Shown: positions 14,235-27,173 of the stretch, piece after piece
Position numbering within the stretch: the first letter of the stretch is position 1
How the letters are laid out: the number at the start of each line of letters is the position of its first letter
DNA from: Procambarus clarkii
Taxonomy: Eukaryota > Arthropoda > Malacostraca > Decapoda > Cambaridae
Assembly (NCBI RefSeq): GCF_040958095.1
Contig: NC_091209.1
Location: forward strand, 11,296,895 to 11,360,894
Length of the DNA stretch: 64,000 nt
Direction: 5' to 3'
Made by a program: the position numbers and the translations under genes
Notes under the pieces: generated by a model
The model's input: only the letters and a program-made list of their open reading frames with translations
Databases searched by the model: none
Told to the model about the DNA's origin: nothing

Positions 14235-17200
14235 CAATTGGGCCTCACCGCTAGGAACGAACGCAGCCATCTGGTGCCGATCAAGCTGTCTGCTACTACA
14301 ATATTTCACTCTTACTGCAGTGTTAAATATATACCTGCACACATGTGCGCAAGGATGGTAAGGCCAGGTAGACACCTGGATACACCAACCACTACTTCAT
14401 CACGCTGTTCTATCCAGCTTTAGGTCATGTCCCCGAGGCTTAATACAGCAGGCAAACGGGGTTATTTGGCTTTGAGAAAATTCCCCATCTAGCCTTGTGG
14501 ATAGTAAAGTGGTATTGGCAGGCCTGCTCTCTGTAGTGGTCCTTCCGGCTCTTGAAGTAAATACTCTCATCTCAACAATTCTAACGTAAGATGATCGTAT
14601 AATCTAATGCTGTCGGGAGACCTTCTTGCGGGCCGCTTCAAGCACCAGTCTTTTGGATGTTAAGCCCTCACAAGACAAGCCTGGCTCCAAGCCAGGCTTG
14701 GGGACTAGAAGACCTCTGGGAAAACACTGCAGGTAAACCCCATCGTCACTTTTAAAGTAGACAATATAACACTTGAGAGAACAACCAACGATAAGCAGGA
14801 ACATAATAGTGAAGCTTTTATTGCCACCATGGTCAACACATCATTGTTCTTCAGTTACTTCACCGACACCACAGATCAAGCTCAAGACCACACAGTGGTA
14901 GCGAGAGTGGTACACCACTCACGCAACAACCATTCCCATCTGGTATCATCCCATTGTTGGAGCCAAGAGGTCTGTTAGGCTAATCGTTGCCACTACTAAG
15001 TATGCCCAACAAATCCATCAACGGAGAAATAGTCCTGCAGCCTGGAGGGTTGCCAACGTCGTTCCAATATTCAAGAAGGAGGGGGGGGGGGGCGACAGTT
15101 TCACTGGCTTTGAAGCAAGATTAAGAAAGGTTAAATTCCATTTTTTTTGTTTAGAAAAGTGAAGAATAAGAGGTGATATAATAAAGTATAGAAAGGGATG
15201 CATGAGACCACAGACATCATGCTAAGCTGTTAAATACAACACAATAGAATGAAAAACAATGGATATAAATTGAACAAGTCTAGATAGAGAAAAAACCTGG
15301 GAAAATGTTTCTTTGGTTTTGAAAATGGAACAAATTACCTGATAAAGCAGGGGACGCGGGAACGCTGAACCAGTTCAAGCTGTCAAGCTAAGGTTAGACA
15401 CGCGTTTGGTTGCGCGCAAATACCACAAAGCTCGCATGAACCAATATAATAGACCATATGCAATTCTCTCTCTTCATACGAGTGAGATAGTGAGAGACTA
15501 GTTAATGGGGATTACAGCATAACACCAAGACATTTCGCTGTGGAAAGTTGGAGAGTTGGGCTGGCGGGCGGAGGTTTGCCAGAGTCGAGGGTGGACAACC
15601 CCAGCCCACCTCGACCCCCAGCCCACCTCGACCCCCAGCCCACCTCGACCCCCAGCCCACCTCGACCCCAGCCCACCTCGACCCCCAGCCCACCTCGGCA
15701 GGAAGTACTGTCAGGTAATACTACACACCACCACCTCACAGATCCTGCCTCTCGTACACGGTGCTATAAGCACCACAAAAGCTCTCGGTAACACTTCAAC
15801 TGGTAGAAGGCCCACTGAACTCTCAAACCACAGCTAAGACCTCACAAACCACAGCTAAGGCCTCACAAACCACAGCTAAGGCCTCACAAACCACAGCTAA
15901 GGCCTCACAAACCACAGCTAAGGCCTCACAAACCACAGCTAAGGCCTCACAAACCACAGCTAAGGCCTCACACAACTGCATTCTTTATAAACATTCTTAC
16001 GTAATAGTTTTCCCTCGCGAGACAGGAGCCACAAAAACAATATACTCAAAATACACATTTCTTGTGATCGGGAAAGCGTGCAAAAAGTGAAGAATGGAAT
16101 GCAAGTGGTGTGGGTGACAGGAGGTGTGGGTGACAGGAGGTGTGGGTGACAGGGGGTGTGGGTGACGGGGGGTGTGGGTGACAGGTGGTGTGGGTGACAA
16201 CGTCTGGCAGCCCCTGTGCGAGTGTCACCCGGGAAGTGTCACCTGTCATCCCGACCCGCCATGACTGTCACGAGTGAAGAGAGAGAGAGAGAGAGAGAGA
16301 AGGGAAGATATGCACCAGCAGTCATGCTGGTGAGACACTCTGCGCCAAACAGGTGTCTGTGAAAGCTCCCACCACAGACGCCACATTGAGGGCTCCAGCC
16401 AACGCGGGTCTTCCTTCACCTTGTGTTTAACCCTAGCCTATCCAGCCGGCCGAGGCCTACCGAGCCGGCCCAGGCCTACCGAGGAGTCAGATACGAGAGT
16501 GGTGAAGGGTCCACATGTGGTGCCGTCTTCACCACACACCAGAGTGTCAAGGGTGTGCCACCCCACAACAGTTTGAACCGGACACCAATGATCACACATG
16601 ATACCATCAGATCAGACGCTTTATAGAACATGATAAAACTGGTTCAACAGTTGCCAATACACGAAAATAAATCAAACGGCATAGCCTGTATAATACAATA
16701 CGCCGAATACAGCAGAGAAAGGGTTTGTGGCCGTGTAGGGTATAAATGTGAGAGGCCTATGCAGGTATAACTACATTAAACATTGTATAGTAAGGTGTTA
16801 CAACTGCTGCCGGCAGGTGTGGGCCACTGCTGCCGGCAGGTGTGAGCCACTGCTGACGGCAGGTGTGGGCCACTGCTGCCGGCAGGTGTGGGCCACTGCT
16901 GCCGGCAGGTGTGGGCCACTGCTGCCAGGAGGTGTGGACAGGTAGCAGTTCCTTATCAGCAGGACGATGAAGCCCCTCTTGGTTTGCGTCACAGATTTGA
17001 TCACGTTAATCGCGTGTTGTGGCTAACGATCTGGCAGCTGATAACCTGTAACCACTCAGCTGCCGTTACTGTTCGTCCTGTTATGTTACTGCTGTTACTG
17101 CTCGTCCTGTTATGTTACTGCCGTTACTGCTCGTCCTGTTATGTTACTGCTCGCCCTGTTATGTTACTGCCGTTACTGCTCGTCCTGTTATGTTACTGCC

Positions 17201-20200
17201 GTTACTGCTCGTCCTGTTATGTTACTGCCGTTACTGCTCGTCCTGTTATGTTACTGCCGTTACTGCTCCTCCTGTTATGTTACTGCCGTTACTGCTCCTC
17301 CTGTTATGTTACTGCCGTTACTGCTCGCCCTGTTACGTTACTGCCGTTACTGCTCGCCCTGTTATGTTACTGATTTTGATTGATTGTTGCCGCCGGAGGC
17401 GGCTAGTTTATTGTGCACCCCATACTCATTATGCGAGCGGTAGCGCAAAAAGAATTACAGAGGGCACAAAAAAACTTTATCAGTCCTCATCTTAGATTGT
17501 TACAAACAATTTCATCTATCCTTCACACCTTATAGTTACAATGTCAGCTAGTTACAGAGAAAGTGCTGTATTACAAGAGCTATATAATTACAGTAAGTCA
17601 TTATACATTAATACATTAATGGTAGGTCTTATCGGTAATACATAATAGTTTGGCCAATGGGGATATTACAGAGTCATAGGGGAGCTTCTGTTTATTATTA
17701 GTCCTCACAATACACTAATTTCTGAATCTCATATGTCGTTTATCTACTGGAAGCAAAATGTGGATACAGTGCAAGGATTTCAAGTAATTTATCCACGGTA
17801 ATAAGATAAGTTGCCATATCATACAGCGTGAGCTTAGATTTATCTCTAAATGGTTCAATTTTACTACAATCAAAGATATAGTGTTCGAGTGTGTGTCCCT
17901 GTCTTTGTCCACACACTTTACACTTTACTTCATCTAGATCCCTACACAAGCCGAACTGCCAGAGATACTTGTAGCCAAGTCTTATACGAGCTGTGACAAC
18001 ATCTGTTAGTCACAGATGTTTGGTTTGGTAACAGTTATTGATTTGTGGCACCAATTACCGCGTAACATAATAGAAGTAGGATCCCTTGATTTTTCAACCA
18101 TAGGTTAGACATATATATATGAATGAGATTGGGTGGATATAAATAGGTGCCGCCTCGTATAGGCCAATAGGCCTTCAGCAGTCACCTTCATTCTTGTGTT
18201 CTATGCTCTTAGGCTTATCACGAGCCCCCCCCCAATCCCCCTCTAGGCCTTCTACTGACCTTTCACATGATACAACCCACAACACTTGCCTAATTCCTGC
18301 GTACTCATTTACTACTAAGGTGAACAGAGGCATCAGGTGAAATAAAACGTGGCCAACTTGTGTGGCCCGAGGATCGAACCCAGGCTCCTCGACTGCTCGT
18401 GAAGAACGTGAGAGCACAAGGAGAGTGCCAGCACCCACGTATAGTCTCCTCCCATTACGACAAGAGACATCGACATCATCGACATCTCCTCAACATTACG
18501 ACATCTCGCACATTGCTACAGACAATTCTTAGCAGGTACATACACTTTCCACCAAGAATGTAATGTTAAGATGCCTTTAATATATTTGGTAATATGTACT
18601 ACTTGTGACAACTATTGAATTAATGTACATGTATTTGTAATATAAAATAGTATAACAATTTGTGTACTGTAGGGATTTGTGAGCACCTTTGGGGGACCTG
18701 TCATAGACAAGGGTAGAAATAGCCTAAACTACTGTCTTTCAGGGATATATATTTTATTATCTCAATAAACTTATTTGAACTTGAAGCGCTCTCTCTCTCA
18801 CACACACACGTACAATCATTGCATTAGGCAGTGATGTGGTGGAGGCTGACTCCATACACAGCTTTAAGTGTAGATATGACAGAGCCCAGTAGGCTCAGGA
18901 ACCTGTTACACCAGTTGCAGGCGATGAGTCACAATAACGTGGCTGAAGTATGTTGACCAGACCACACACTAGAAGTTGAAGGGACGACGACGTTTCGGTC
19001 CGTCCTGGACCATTCTCAAGTCAAGTCTGTACACCAGTTGATTGACGGTTGAGAGGCTGAACCAATGAGCCAGAGCTCAACCCCAGCAAGCACAAACAGG
19101 TGAGTATACACCCACGTGCCGCATGCTGGTCAGCACTGCACAAGCACAACAACAACCACCACCTCGAGTGCTCGAGTGCTCACTAACTGACTACACACTG
19201 TGTTACCTAACAGATCTAACGCCCTCCATGGAGAACACACGTCAATATTTACATGCCGACTAGTGTTGTTTACATGAATGACAACAAACCTTCCAGAGAG
19301 CCGTAAGTGGACGCATGACGGACAACATTACCCATCAAGTGGCCGAGGGCTCGGTCACCATGTACCGTAGCAGTGCCCAGACACTGTCCCCGGAGGACAG
19401 AGGAACACATGGGCTGGTTAGTAGTGTATTAATGCATGGCCACGTCTGCGGCAGAAGAAAAGGCTACACACACCTCCAGGACCCGTGTGGCGTGGACCAG
19501 ATCTGCCTCGCCACTCCTACTATATAAACCTCACACAAAGACGGACTCTTTGACCCAAATATCACAGTAACGAGGTTATCGCAAATAACCGAACTCCATT
19601 ACGGGCTCACCATAGCCCGTGCTACTTGGACATTTTGTTCCGAGTACCTGAATCTAAAACAACAATACGGATTGGTTTACGGGGTACTCATGCCCGTGCC
19701 ACCCTCTTGAGTGGCTTAATCTTAATGTACGTGTACACACTTCAGTGTACACGTGCCTGGAACACCATCAGTACCTCAGTACAGCGGCTATACTTCTCCC
19801 TCACACTACACTACTACCAGGGAAATATGTATTTTGTATGTAACAATTAATGTAGAGTGCTTGTTTGAGCTAGCTTTTAAAAACCTCTTAAGAGATTCCA
19901 CTCAGCCCGTCTCCCTCCCTCCCTCCCTCCTTTCCTTTCTCCTTCCTCCCTCTATCTTTTACTCCCATATTAAATACCAAAAAATAAACAAACTGCCTTA
20001 CCAGTTGTATAAATTTGCGAGGCTCGACACTATGGAGAGCCCGGCAATGAACACAGTCGTCGACACCACAGGCATTAGAAAGATTAATTCAGCGCCAGAA
20101 TTAACAAATGGAATGCACTAGGAAGTGATGTGGTGGAGGCTGACTCCACACACATAATCAAATGTACATATAATAGAGCCTATTAGGCTCATGGACCTGC

Positions 20201-23200
20201 ACCGCTCTTGTGCCAGGTAAGTCCACTACGGGCTCACCATAGCCCGTGCTACTTGCCCCGCTCCTGTGCCAGGTAAGTTACGGGCTCACCATAGCCCGTG
20301 CTACTTGCCCCGCTCCTGTGCCAGGTAAGTCCACTACGGGCTCACCATAGCCCGTGCTACTTGCCCCGCTCCTGTGCCAGGTAAGTTACGGGATCACCAT
20401 AGCCCGTGCTACTTGCCCCGTTCCTGTGCCAGGTAAGTTACGGGCTCACCATAGCCCGTGCTACTTGCCCCGCTCCTGTGCCAGGTAAGTTACGGGCTCA
20501 CCATAGCCCGTGCTACTTGTCCCGCTCCTGTGCCAGGTAAGTTACGGGCTCACCATAGCCCGTGCTACTTGCCCCGCTCCTGTGCCAGGTAAGTTACGGG
20601 CTCACCATAGCCCGTGCTACTTGCCCCGCTCCTGTGCCAGGTAAGTTACGGGCTCACCATAGCCCGTGCTACTTGTCCCGCTCCTGTGCCAGGTAAGTTA
20701 CGGGCTCACCATAGCCCGTGCTACTTGCCCCGCTCCTGTGCCAGGTAAGTTACGGGCTCACCATAGCCCGTGCTACTTGCCCCGCTCCTGTGCCAGGTAA
20801 GTTACGGGCTCACCATAGCCCGTGCTACTTGCCCCGCTCCTGTGCCAGGTAAGTTACGGGCTCACCATAGCCCGTGCTACTTGCCCCGCTCCTGTGCCAG
20901 GTAAGTTACGGGCTCACCATAGCCCGTGCTACTTGCAACTTGTTCCGAGTAGCTGAATCTATAACAACAACAAACGGCTCAAGGAACTTGTACATTGTTG
21001 ATTGACAGTCGAGAGGCGGGACCAAAGAGTCGAAGCTCAACCCCCCGCAAACCCAACCACTTGGGCTGGACGGTAGAGCGACGGTCTCGCTTCATGCAGG
21101 TCGGTGTTCAATCCCCGACCACCCAAGAGGTTGGGCACCATTCCCTTCCCCCGTCCCATCCCCAACTCTTATCCTGACCCCTTCCAAGTGCTATATAGTC
21201 TAATGGCTTGGCGCTTTCCCCTGATAGTTCCTTCCTTCAACCCCCACAGACACAATTAGGTGAGTACTGGTCCCTGAGCCTCCACGAGGCTGAGGAAACC
21301 GGACCTTGCCACGCTTGTGTGCCACGAGAGCGAGAGAGGTGCCACTAGAGCGAGAGAGGTGCCACTAGAGCGAGAGAGGTGCCACTAGAGCGAGAGAGGT
21401 GCCACTAGAGCGAGAGGTGCCACTAGAGCGAGAGAGGTGCCACTAGAGCGAGAGGTGCCACTAGAGGGAGAGAGGTGCCACTAGAGCGAGAGAGGTGCCA
21501 CTAGAGCGAGAGAGGTGCCACTAGAGCGAGAGGTGCCACTAGAGCGAGAGGTGCCACTAGAGCGAGAGAGGTGCCACTAGAGCGAGAGAGGTGCCACTAG
21601 AGCGAGAGAGGTGCCACTAGAGCGAGAGAGGTGCCACTAGAGCGAGAGGTGCCACTAGAGGGAGAGGTGCCACTAGCTTACCACACAATATTCTCAGAAC
21701 CATTGATCAAGTGAACAAAAACAAAGTTCAGTGGAACCGGTCACCCTCAATGTACCGGGACGAACCGGTCACCCACAATGTACCGGGACGAACCGGTCAC
21801 CCTCAATGTACCGGGGCGAACCGGTCACCCTCAATGTACCGGGACGAACCGGTCACCCACAATGTACCGGGACGAACCGGTCACCCTCAATGTACCGGGA
21901 CGAACCGGTCACCCTCAATGTACCGGGACGAACCGGTCACCCTCAATGTACCGGGACGAACCGGTCACCCTCAATGTACCGGGACGAACCGGTCACCCTC
22001 AATGTACCGGGACGAACCGGTCACCACAATGTACCGGGACGAACCGGCCACCCACAATGTACCGGGACGAACCGGTCACCACAATGTACCGGGACGAACC
22101 GGCCACCCACAATGTACCGGGACGAACCGGCCACCCACAATGTACCGGGACGAACCGGTCACCCTCAATGTACCGGGACGAACCGGTTATTCAAACAAAT
22201 TACTGCCATAACCGCCACTAATTATCCACTTTGGAACACATGAAGCCTCAAGTATTTCCAGCGTCCCTATAATACTACATAGCCATGTGTAAAATGTGTT
22301 AAATACTACACATCAGTACACGTTATCGACAAGATGTGGGCGGGAGACTGGGTCAGCGCCCCCCCCCCGCCCCCCATCGTGACCTGCAGATGAACGCCTG
22401 AGGCCAGATTCACGAAGCAGTTACGCAAGCACTTACGAACCTGGGGCCAGATTCACGAAGCAGTTACGCAAGCACTTACGAACGTGTACATCTTTCTCCA
22501 ATCTTTGACGGCTTTGGTTACATTTATTAAACAGTTTACAAGCATGAAAACTTCCCATTCAACTGTTGTTATTGTAATAAACAGCCTCCTGGTGCTTCGG
22601 AGCTCATTAACTGTTTACCAATTGTAAACAAAGCCGCCAAAGATTGAGAAAAGATGTACAGGTTCGTAAGTGTTTGCGTAAGTGCTTTCGTGAATCTGGC
22701 TCCTGGCCCCTTGCAAGAGCCTCGCTTCTCCCTCACGAATATCTCTATACAAAAGTACGAGTTAAATAACTAACCCAACTGGCACATACCAAGTGAACTG
22801 CCTGTTACAGTTCTGCACAGACCTGCACAGGCAGTGTGCCTGCACAGGTCTGCACAGGCAGTGTGCCTGTACAGGTCTGCACAGGCAGTGGGCACACTAT
22901 ACAGGACTGGTGGTGGTGGTGTTGTTCTTGGCGACCTGGAGGGTAACCTGGGAGGGAGGTGCGGAGGAGCACTGTGAGGAGGCCACATTCACCTGGTGCA
23001 GCGTGAAGGATACCAGGTGAGGTGGGGGAGGGTTGTGGGAGGTGGGGAGGGTTGTTGGAGGTGAGGGTGGGTTGTGGGAGGCTGGGGAGGGTTGTGGGAG
23101 TACGGGGGGGAGGGTCGTGGGAGGCGGGGAGAGGGGGAGAGGGGGAGGGTTGTGGGAGGCGGGGAGAGGGGGAGGGTTGAGGGAGACGCCAGGAGTCCAC

Positions 23201-26200
23201 CCACAAGGTCGGCCAACATCCTCTACAGAGAGAGGTGTCAGGATAACACGACGCCGTCAAAACACTAACTAGGTGTTGTTACCGCCGCGGCCAAGCCACA
23301 CACAAGCCAGAGGGTCAGACAGGGTTTCCGTCTCACAGGTGCGTATAGCAGCACACTACTTCAGACTCGTGTTTGTAAGCTGAGAACTTTCCCTTCCCAT
23401 TGCTCATGGTGAGCGTTAACCTTACTAGTTTTCCCAGGAACACGACCTGTCAATTGGTTAACAACCTGGTTCCCAATCATTGCTGGGTGAACAAGGGCAA
23501 ACAGTTATAAGATCTTCCCTGGCCAGGATTCGAACCCAGACCAAACAGCTCGCGAAGTTGCAGTACGAGGGCGTTACCACTACGCCAACAGAAACTGTTA
23601 CCTGTACCTTATCCTCCTTAAGGAAATGGTTAAACTGTAATATATAAACGACCTACCAAAAAACAAATATCATGCGCCAGTAGTGACCCATGACCTAGCC
23701 AGGGTACTAGTACCATGACCTCTGGTGACCTATCTAAACCTGCTTATAAGATTCTGACCTCGCCAGGGTACAAACTCCTATATTCTTTCTAACGTCACGA
23801 GACAAGTCGGACTATTGTGTAAACATCCCCGTACACGGCATGCTAGAACAACAGCCGTCTCTTAACACAAATGCAATTTTCAGAACTAAACTGAGAACGT
23901 GTGTAGCTTTTTATTTCAGTTCACCGTTAATGTATATAGTTCCGGAACCCTCACATCCCAGGTACCATCGCAGGTACCACCCCCGTTGCTTATACGTGAC
24001 GTGAGAGGAAAACTCGTTTAGTGACACGGGTCGCTCGCGGCACCTGTACAGGAAGACCACACAGGTGTGGCCTTGGTCGGCCGCGGCACCGTGAGAGCGC
24101 GCCACCAGAGACCTCCGCCGCCCCCTGCAGGGCTCCTCGTCTTGGGCGGCCACAACACACCAGTTGTTAACGACCCGACGGACGTTGTCACGCCACTATA
24201 ACCTTCACACGGATATTTTCCTGCCTGGTACTTACATACTCTTCATTCAAGTACCACTTCCTCCTTGCACATGACGGCTCGTATCACCCTTATTCTTCCT
24301 GGAAACATTCTCAAACAACTTGAGGAACAGCTGCGCTTTCCAAGACATCCAGGAAGTGCTCGAAATGTAACACTTCACAAACCGTTGGTGTACTCTAGCC
24401 GAGACCACTACACCGAATCCGTCACAAACTTGCACTACGTCAACTAACGCTAAATGAAACTACATACATTACAGCTAGTATTACGACATCACTATTCCAG
24501 GTACAGAAGCCAAGCATCGAACCCAGACAACTGACTTTCACAAAATGGAGTCCCAACGCCTTTGGAAAACAATATAAAAGTCAAGATATATTGAATATAA
24601 GGTGTTGTGAGCCAGACAGTTCCCTGGACGCCGGTTCGGTGCCCGCTGTATAATTAAATAATTATAATTATATTATATAATTATTAGAGAAGGGAGTACC
24701 ACCACTGGCTGGAAGAAGGGGACCCATAGCCTCGGAGGAAACCACACATTGTTATATAATTATGCTTCCCGCGGACAGTGAGTAGTGACCACGGTCTGAC
24801 GAGTGCATGGTGCCTCCTTGCTTACAATCATTGTGATAATCGGTCATTATCAATCACCATGCCCGTAATCACCATCATCACCCTGTTTCCAAAATCATGG
24901 TGAGAGGTGGCATCAGCCTCAATCTATGCATCACTATTTTAACCAAAATACTTTCAGCTTAGTTCTGACTAATTGACTGGGGTAAATGCATAGCAGTTAA
25001 CGATTGCTAAGCGCTTACGAGCGTTAACCACCCGCGGAGTTATTAGGTAGTTAACGCTCACAAAAGGAGAAAGTTAGCATTAACACACAAGTTGTAATGT
25101 GGAATATATCATGAGTGTTGTGAATACGTTCGCCTATGCGTGAGTAGGTCTAGTGTGCTACCAAGGCTACAGTGCAGTGCTACAGTGTACAGTGCTACAG
25201 TGTAACTAAACCCTGGAATATTCATTGTCTCAGGCTCGGAGGGACGGCAGCTTCTCTATCACAACAACCAGGGGGCTAGATTCACGAAGCAGTTACGCAA
25301 GCACTTACGAACCTGTACATCTTTATTCAATCTTTGACGGCTTTGTTTACAATTATTAAACAGTTAATGAGCTCCGAAGTACCAGGAGGCTGTTTATAAC
25401 AATAACAACAGTTGATTGGCAAGTTTTCATGCTTGTAAACTGTTTAATAAATGTAACCAAAGGCGAAAAAGATTGAGAAAAGATGTACAGGTTCGTAAGT
25501 GCTTGCGTAACTGCTTCGTGAATCTGGCCACAGGCTCCTTAGAGGACCCCCCACATCGACCCCGCAGACGCATTCGTCAATATTAATATTAATTTATATT
25601 TGAGAAAATTCCCGTTTTGAATGAACAGCATGTTAAAATTCATGAATGTGTCTTTGGGGTCGACCGCTGGATGTAATGGACCTGGTCTGAGAACGGGTTA
25701 ATTGCTGGATTGACGTGCATTTTGCCCGTGTTGATGAGGACGTACTGTCAAACAAGCCTAGCCCGAGGATTGGTTGGCAAAAGCACTAGTCAACAAAAAT
25801 TCGCAGGTCATTAGTTATGAATCGTATGTAAAGTGTTTTTCATTCACGAACAGGGAATGAAAAACTACTAGATTAACAAGCATTTGTCTTTTTTTATGTG
25901 ACGATCTGGAAAAACTTACACAAAATTTCAACCCATCCACAGATCAAGTCCACCCCATCCAGCGGTCGACCCCAAGGACGCATTCATCAATGTTAATGTG
26001 TGTATATCACGAAAATAAACACGTGATTAAAAATGTGACAGTGTCAGACCACGGAGGAAAATTGAAACAGGAATTTCCTTAAGTACTTTCGTATATTAAT
26101 ACATCTTCAGAAGGAGTGGACACTGTCATCAATGTTAACATGCTGTTCATTCAAAACGGGAATTTTATCAAATATAAATTAATATTATTATATATTAGTA

Positions 26201-27090
26201 TATTGTACATATACAGGCACTGGTTACGTTAGGTGTTTAGGTTACCTTACCTTGAGGTTACCTTGAGGTGCTTCCGGGGCTTAGCGTCCCCGCGGCCCGG
26301 TCGTCGACCAGGCCTCCTGGTTGCTGGACTGATCAACCAGGCTGTTGGACGCGGCTGCTCGCAGCCTGACGTACGAGTCACAGCCTGGTTGATCAGGTAT
26401 CCTTTGGAGGTGCTTATCCAGTTCTCTCTTGAACAGTTCTCTCCAGGTTCTCTTGACGATTATTTGTATTTGTAGAACGTGGGTGAAGAATTCAACCCGT
26501 TCTCACACTAGGCTGGTTAAAGCAGCGGCCGTCCTCCCCAAGTGCATTCATCAATTTTAATATACTGTGTATTAAAAATTGGTTTGTTGTCATAAATTAA
26601 TATACTTATACATAAAAATTGTATGTATAGTTTGGCATAGGTTAGGTGTTTAGGTTCTGTTGGTAATTATTTGTATTTACAAGTTCGTGGGTGAAGCATT
26701 TATAGAATTGTGGTTCGAGCAGAGGACGTGAGCGAAGCACTTGTTCCGGAAGTGTTCGGACGTCGTCAGTTGTGAGTCGTGTGTAAACGATTTTTCATTC
26801 AGAAACAGAGGGTTTGGCGGGTGCATGGAATGGACTTTGGGTCTTTGTTTGAAGGACGGGCTGACAAACACACACTATTCACCGGACCAATGAAGAGAGC
26901 CGTGCTCGAGCGTATCGAAGCCAAGCAAGAGCGGTTTACGAAGGCAAGATGCGCGGAGAGAGAGGAAGGTGGCGGGAAGAGGAGCCGAGGCGCTGACGGT
27001 CACGGCCAGTAGCAGGTGGGTGGCAGTGTAACGAGGCTAATAGCAGCCCCCCGTCACCGCTCCCACACTACCACCACGGAATGTTGTGGC

Positions 27091-27173
<83 letters not shown>

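Larger units (their letters stand above)
20105..21265 (+). repeat. LINE-D 3' end split by two later insertions
   Basis: LINE-D pieces: 20105-20199 ([11 protein letters not shown]..., then 'aggctcatggacctg'), about 20970-21053 ('ggctcaaggaacttgtac', 'gattgacagtcgagaggcgg') and about 21238-21265 ('caattaggtgagtact'). The gaps are filled by the 52-bp array and by a SINE-E. Repeated flanking words at each break look like target-site duplications. Confidence 0.75.

Noticed and set aside
14115..14423. polyQ/polyS protein around the CAG run
   Set aside because: Different runs in each frame, no other coding signal.
21711..22243. 166-170-codon frames ([19 protein letters not shown] repeats) as a repetitive secreted protein
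   Set aside because: All three plus frames are open over the 28-bp array, with no signal peptide or flanking coding sequence.
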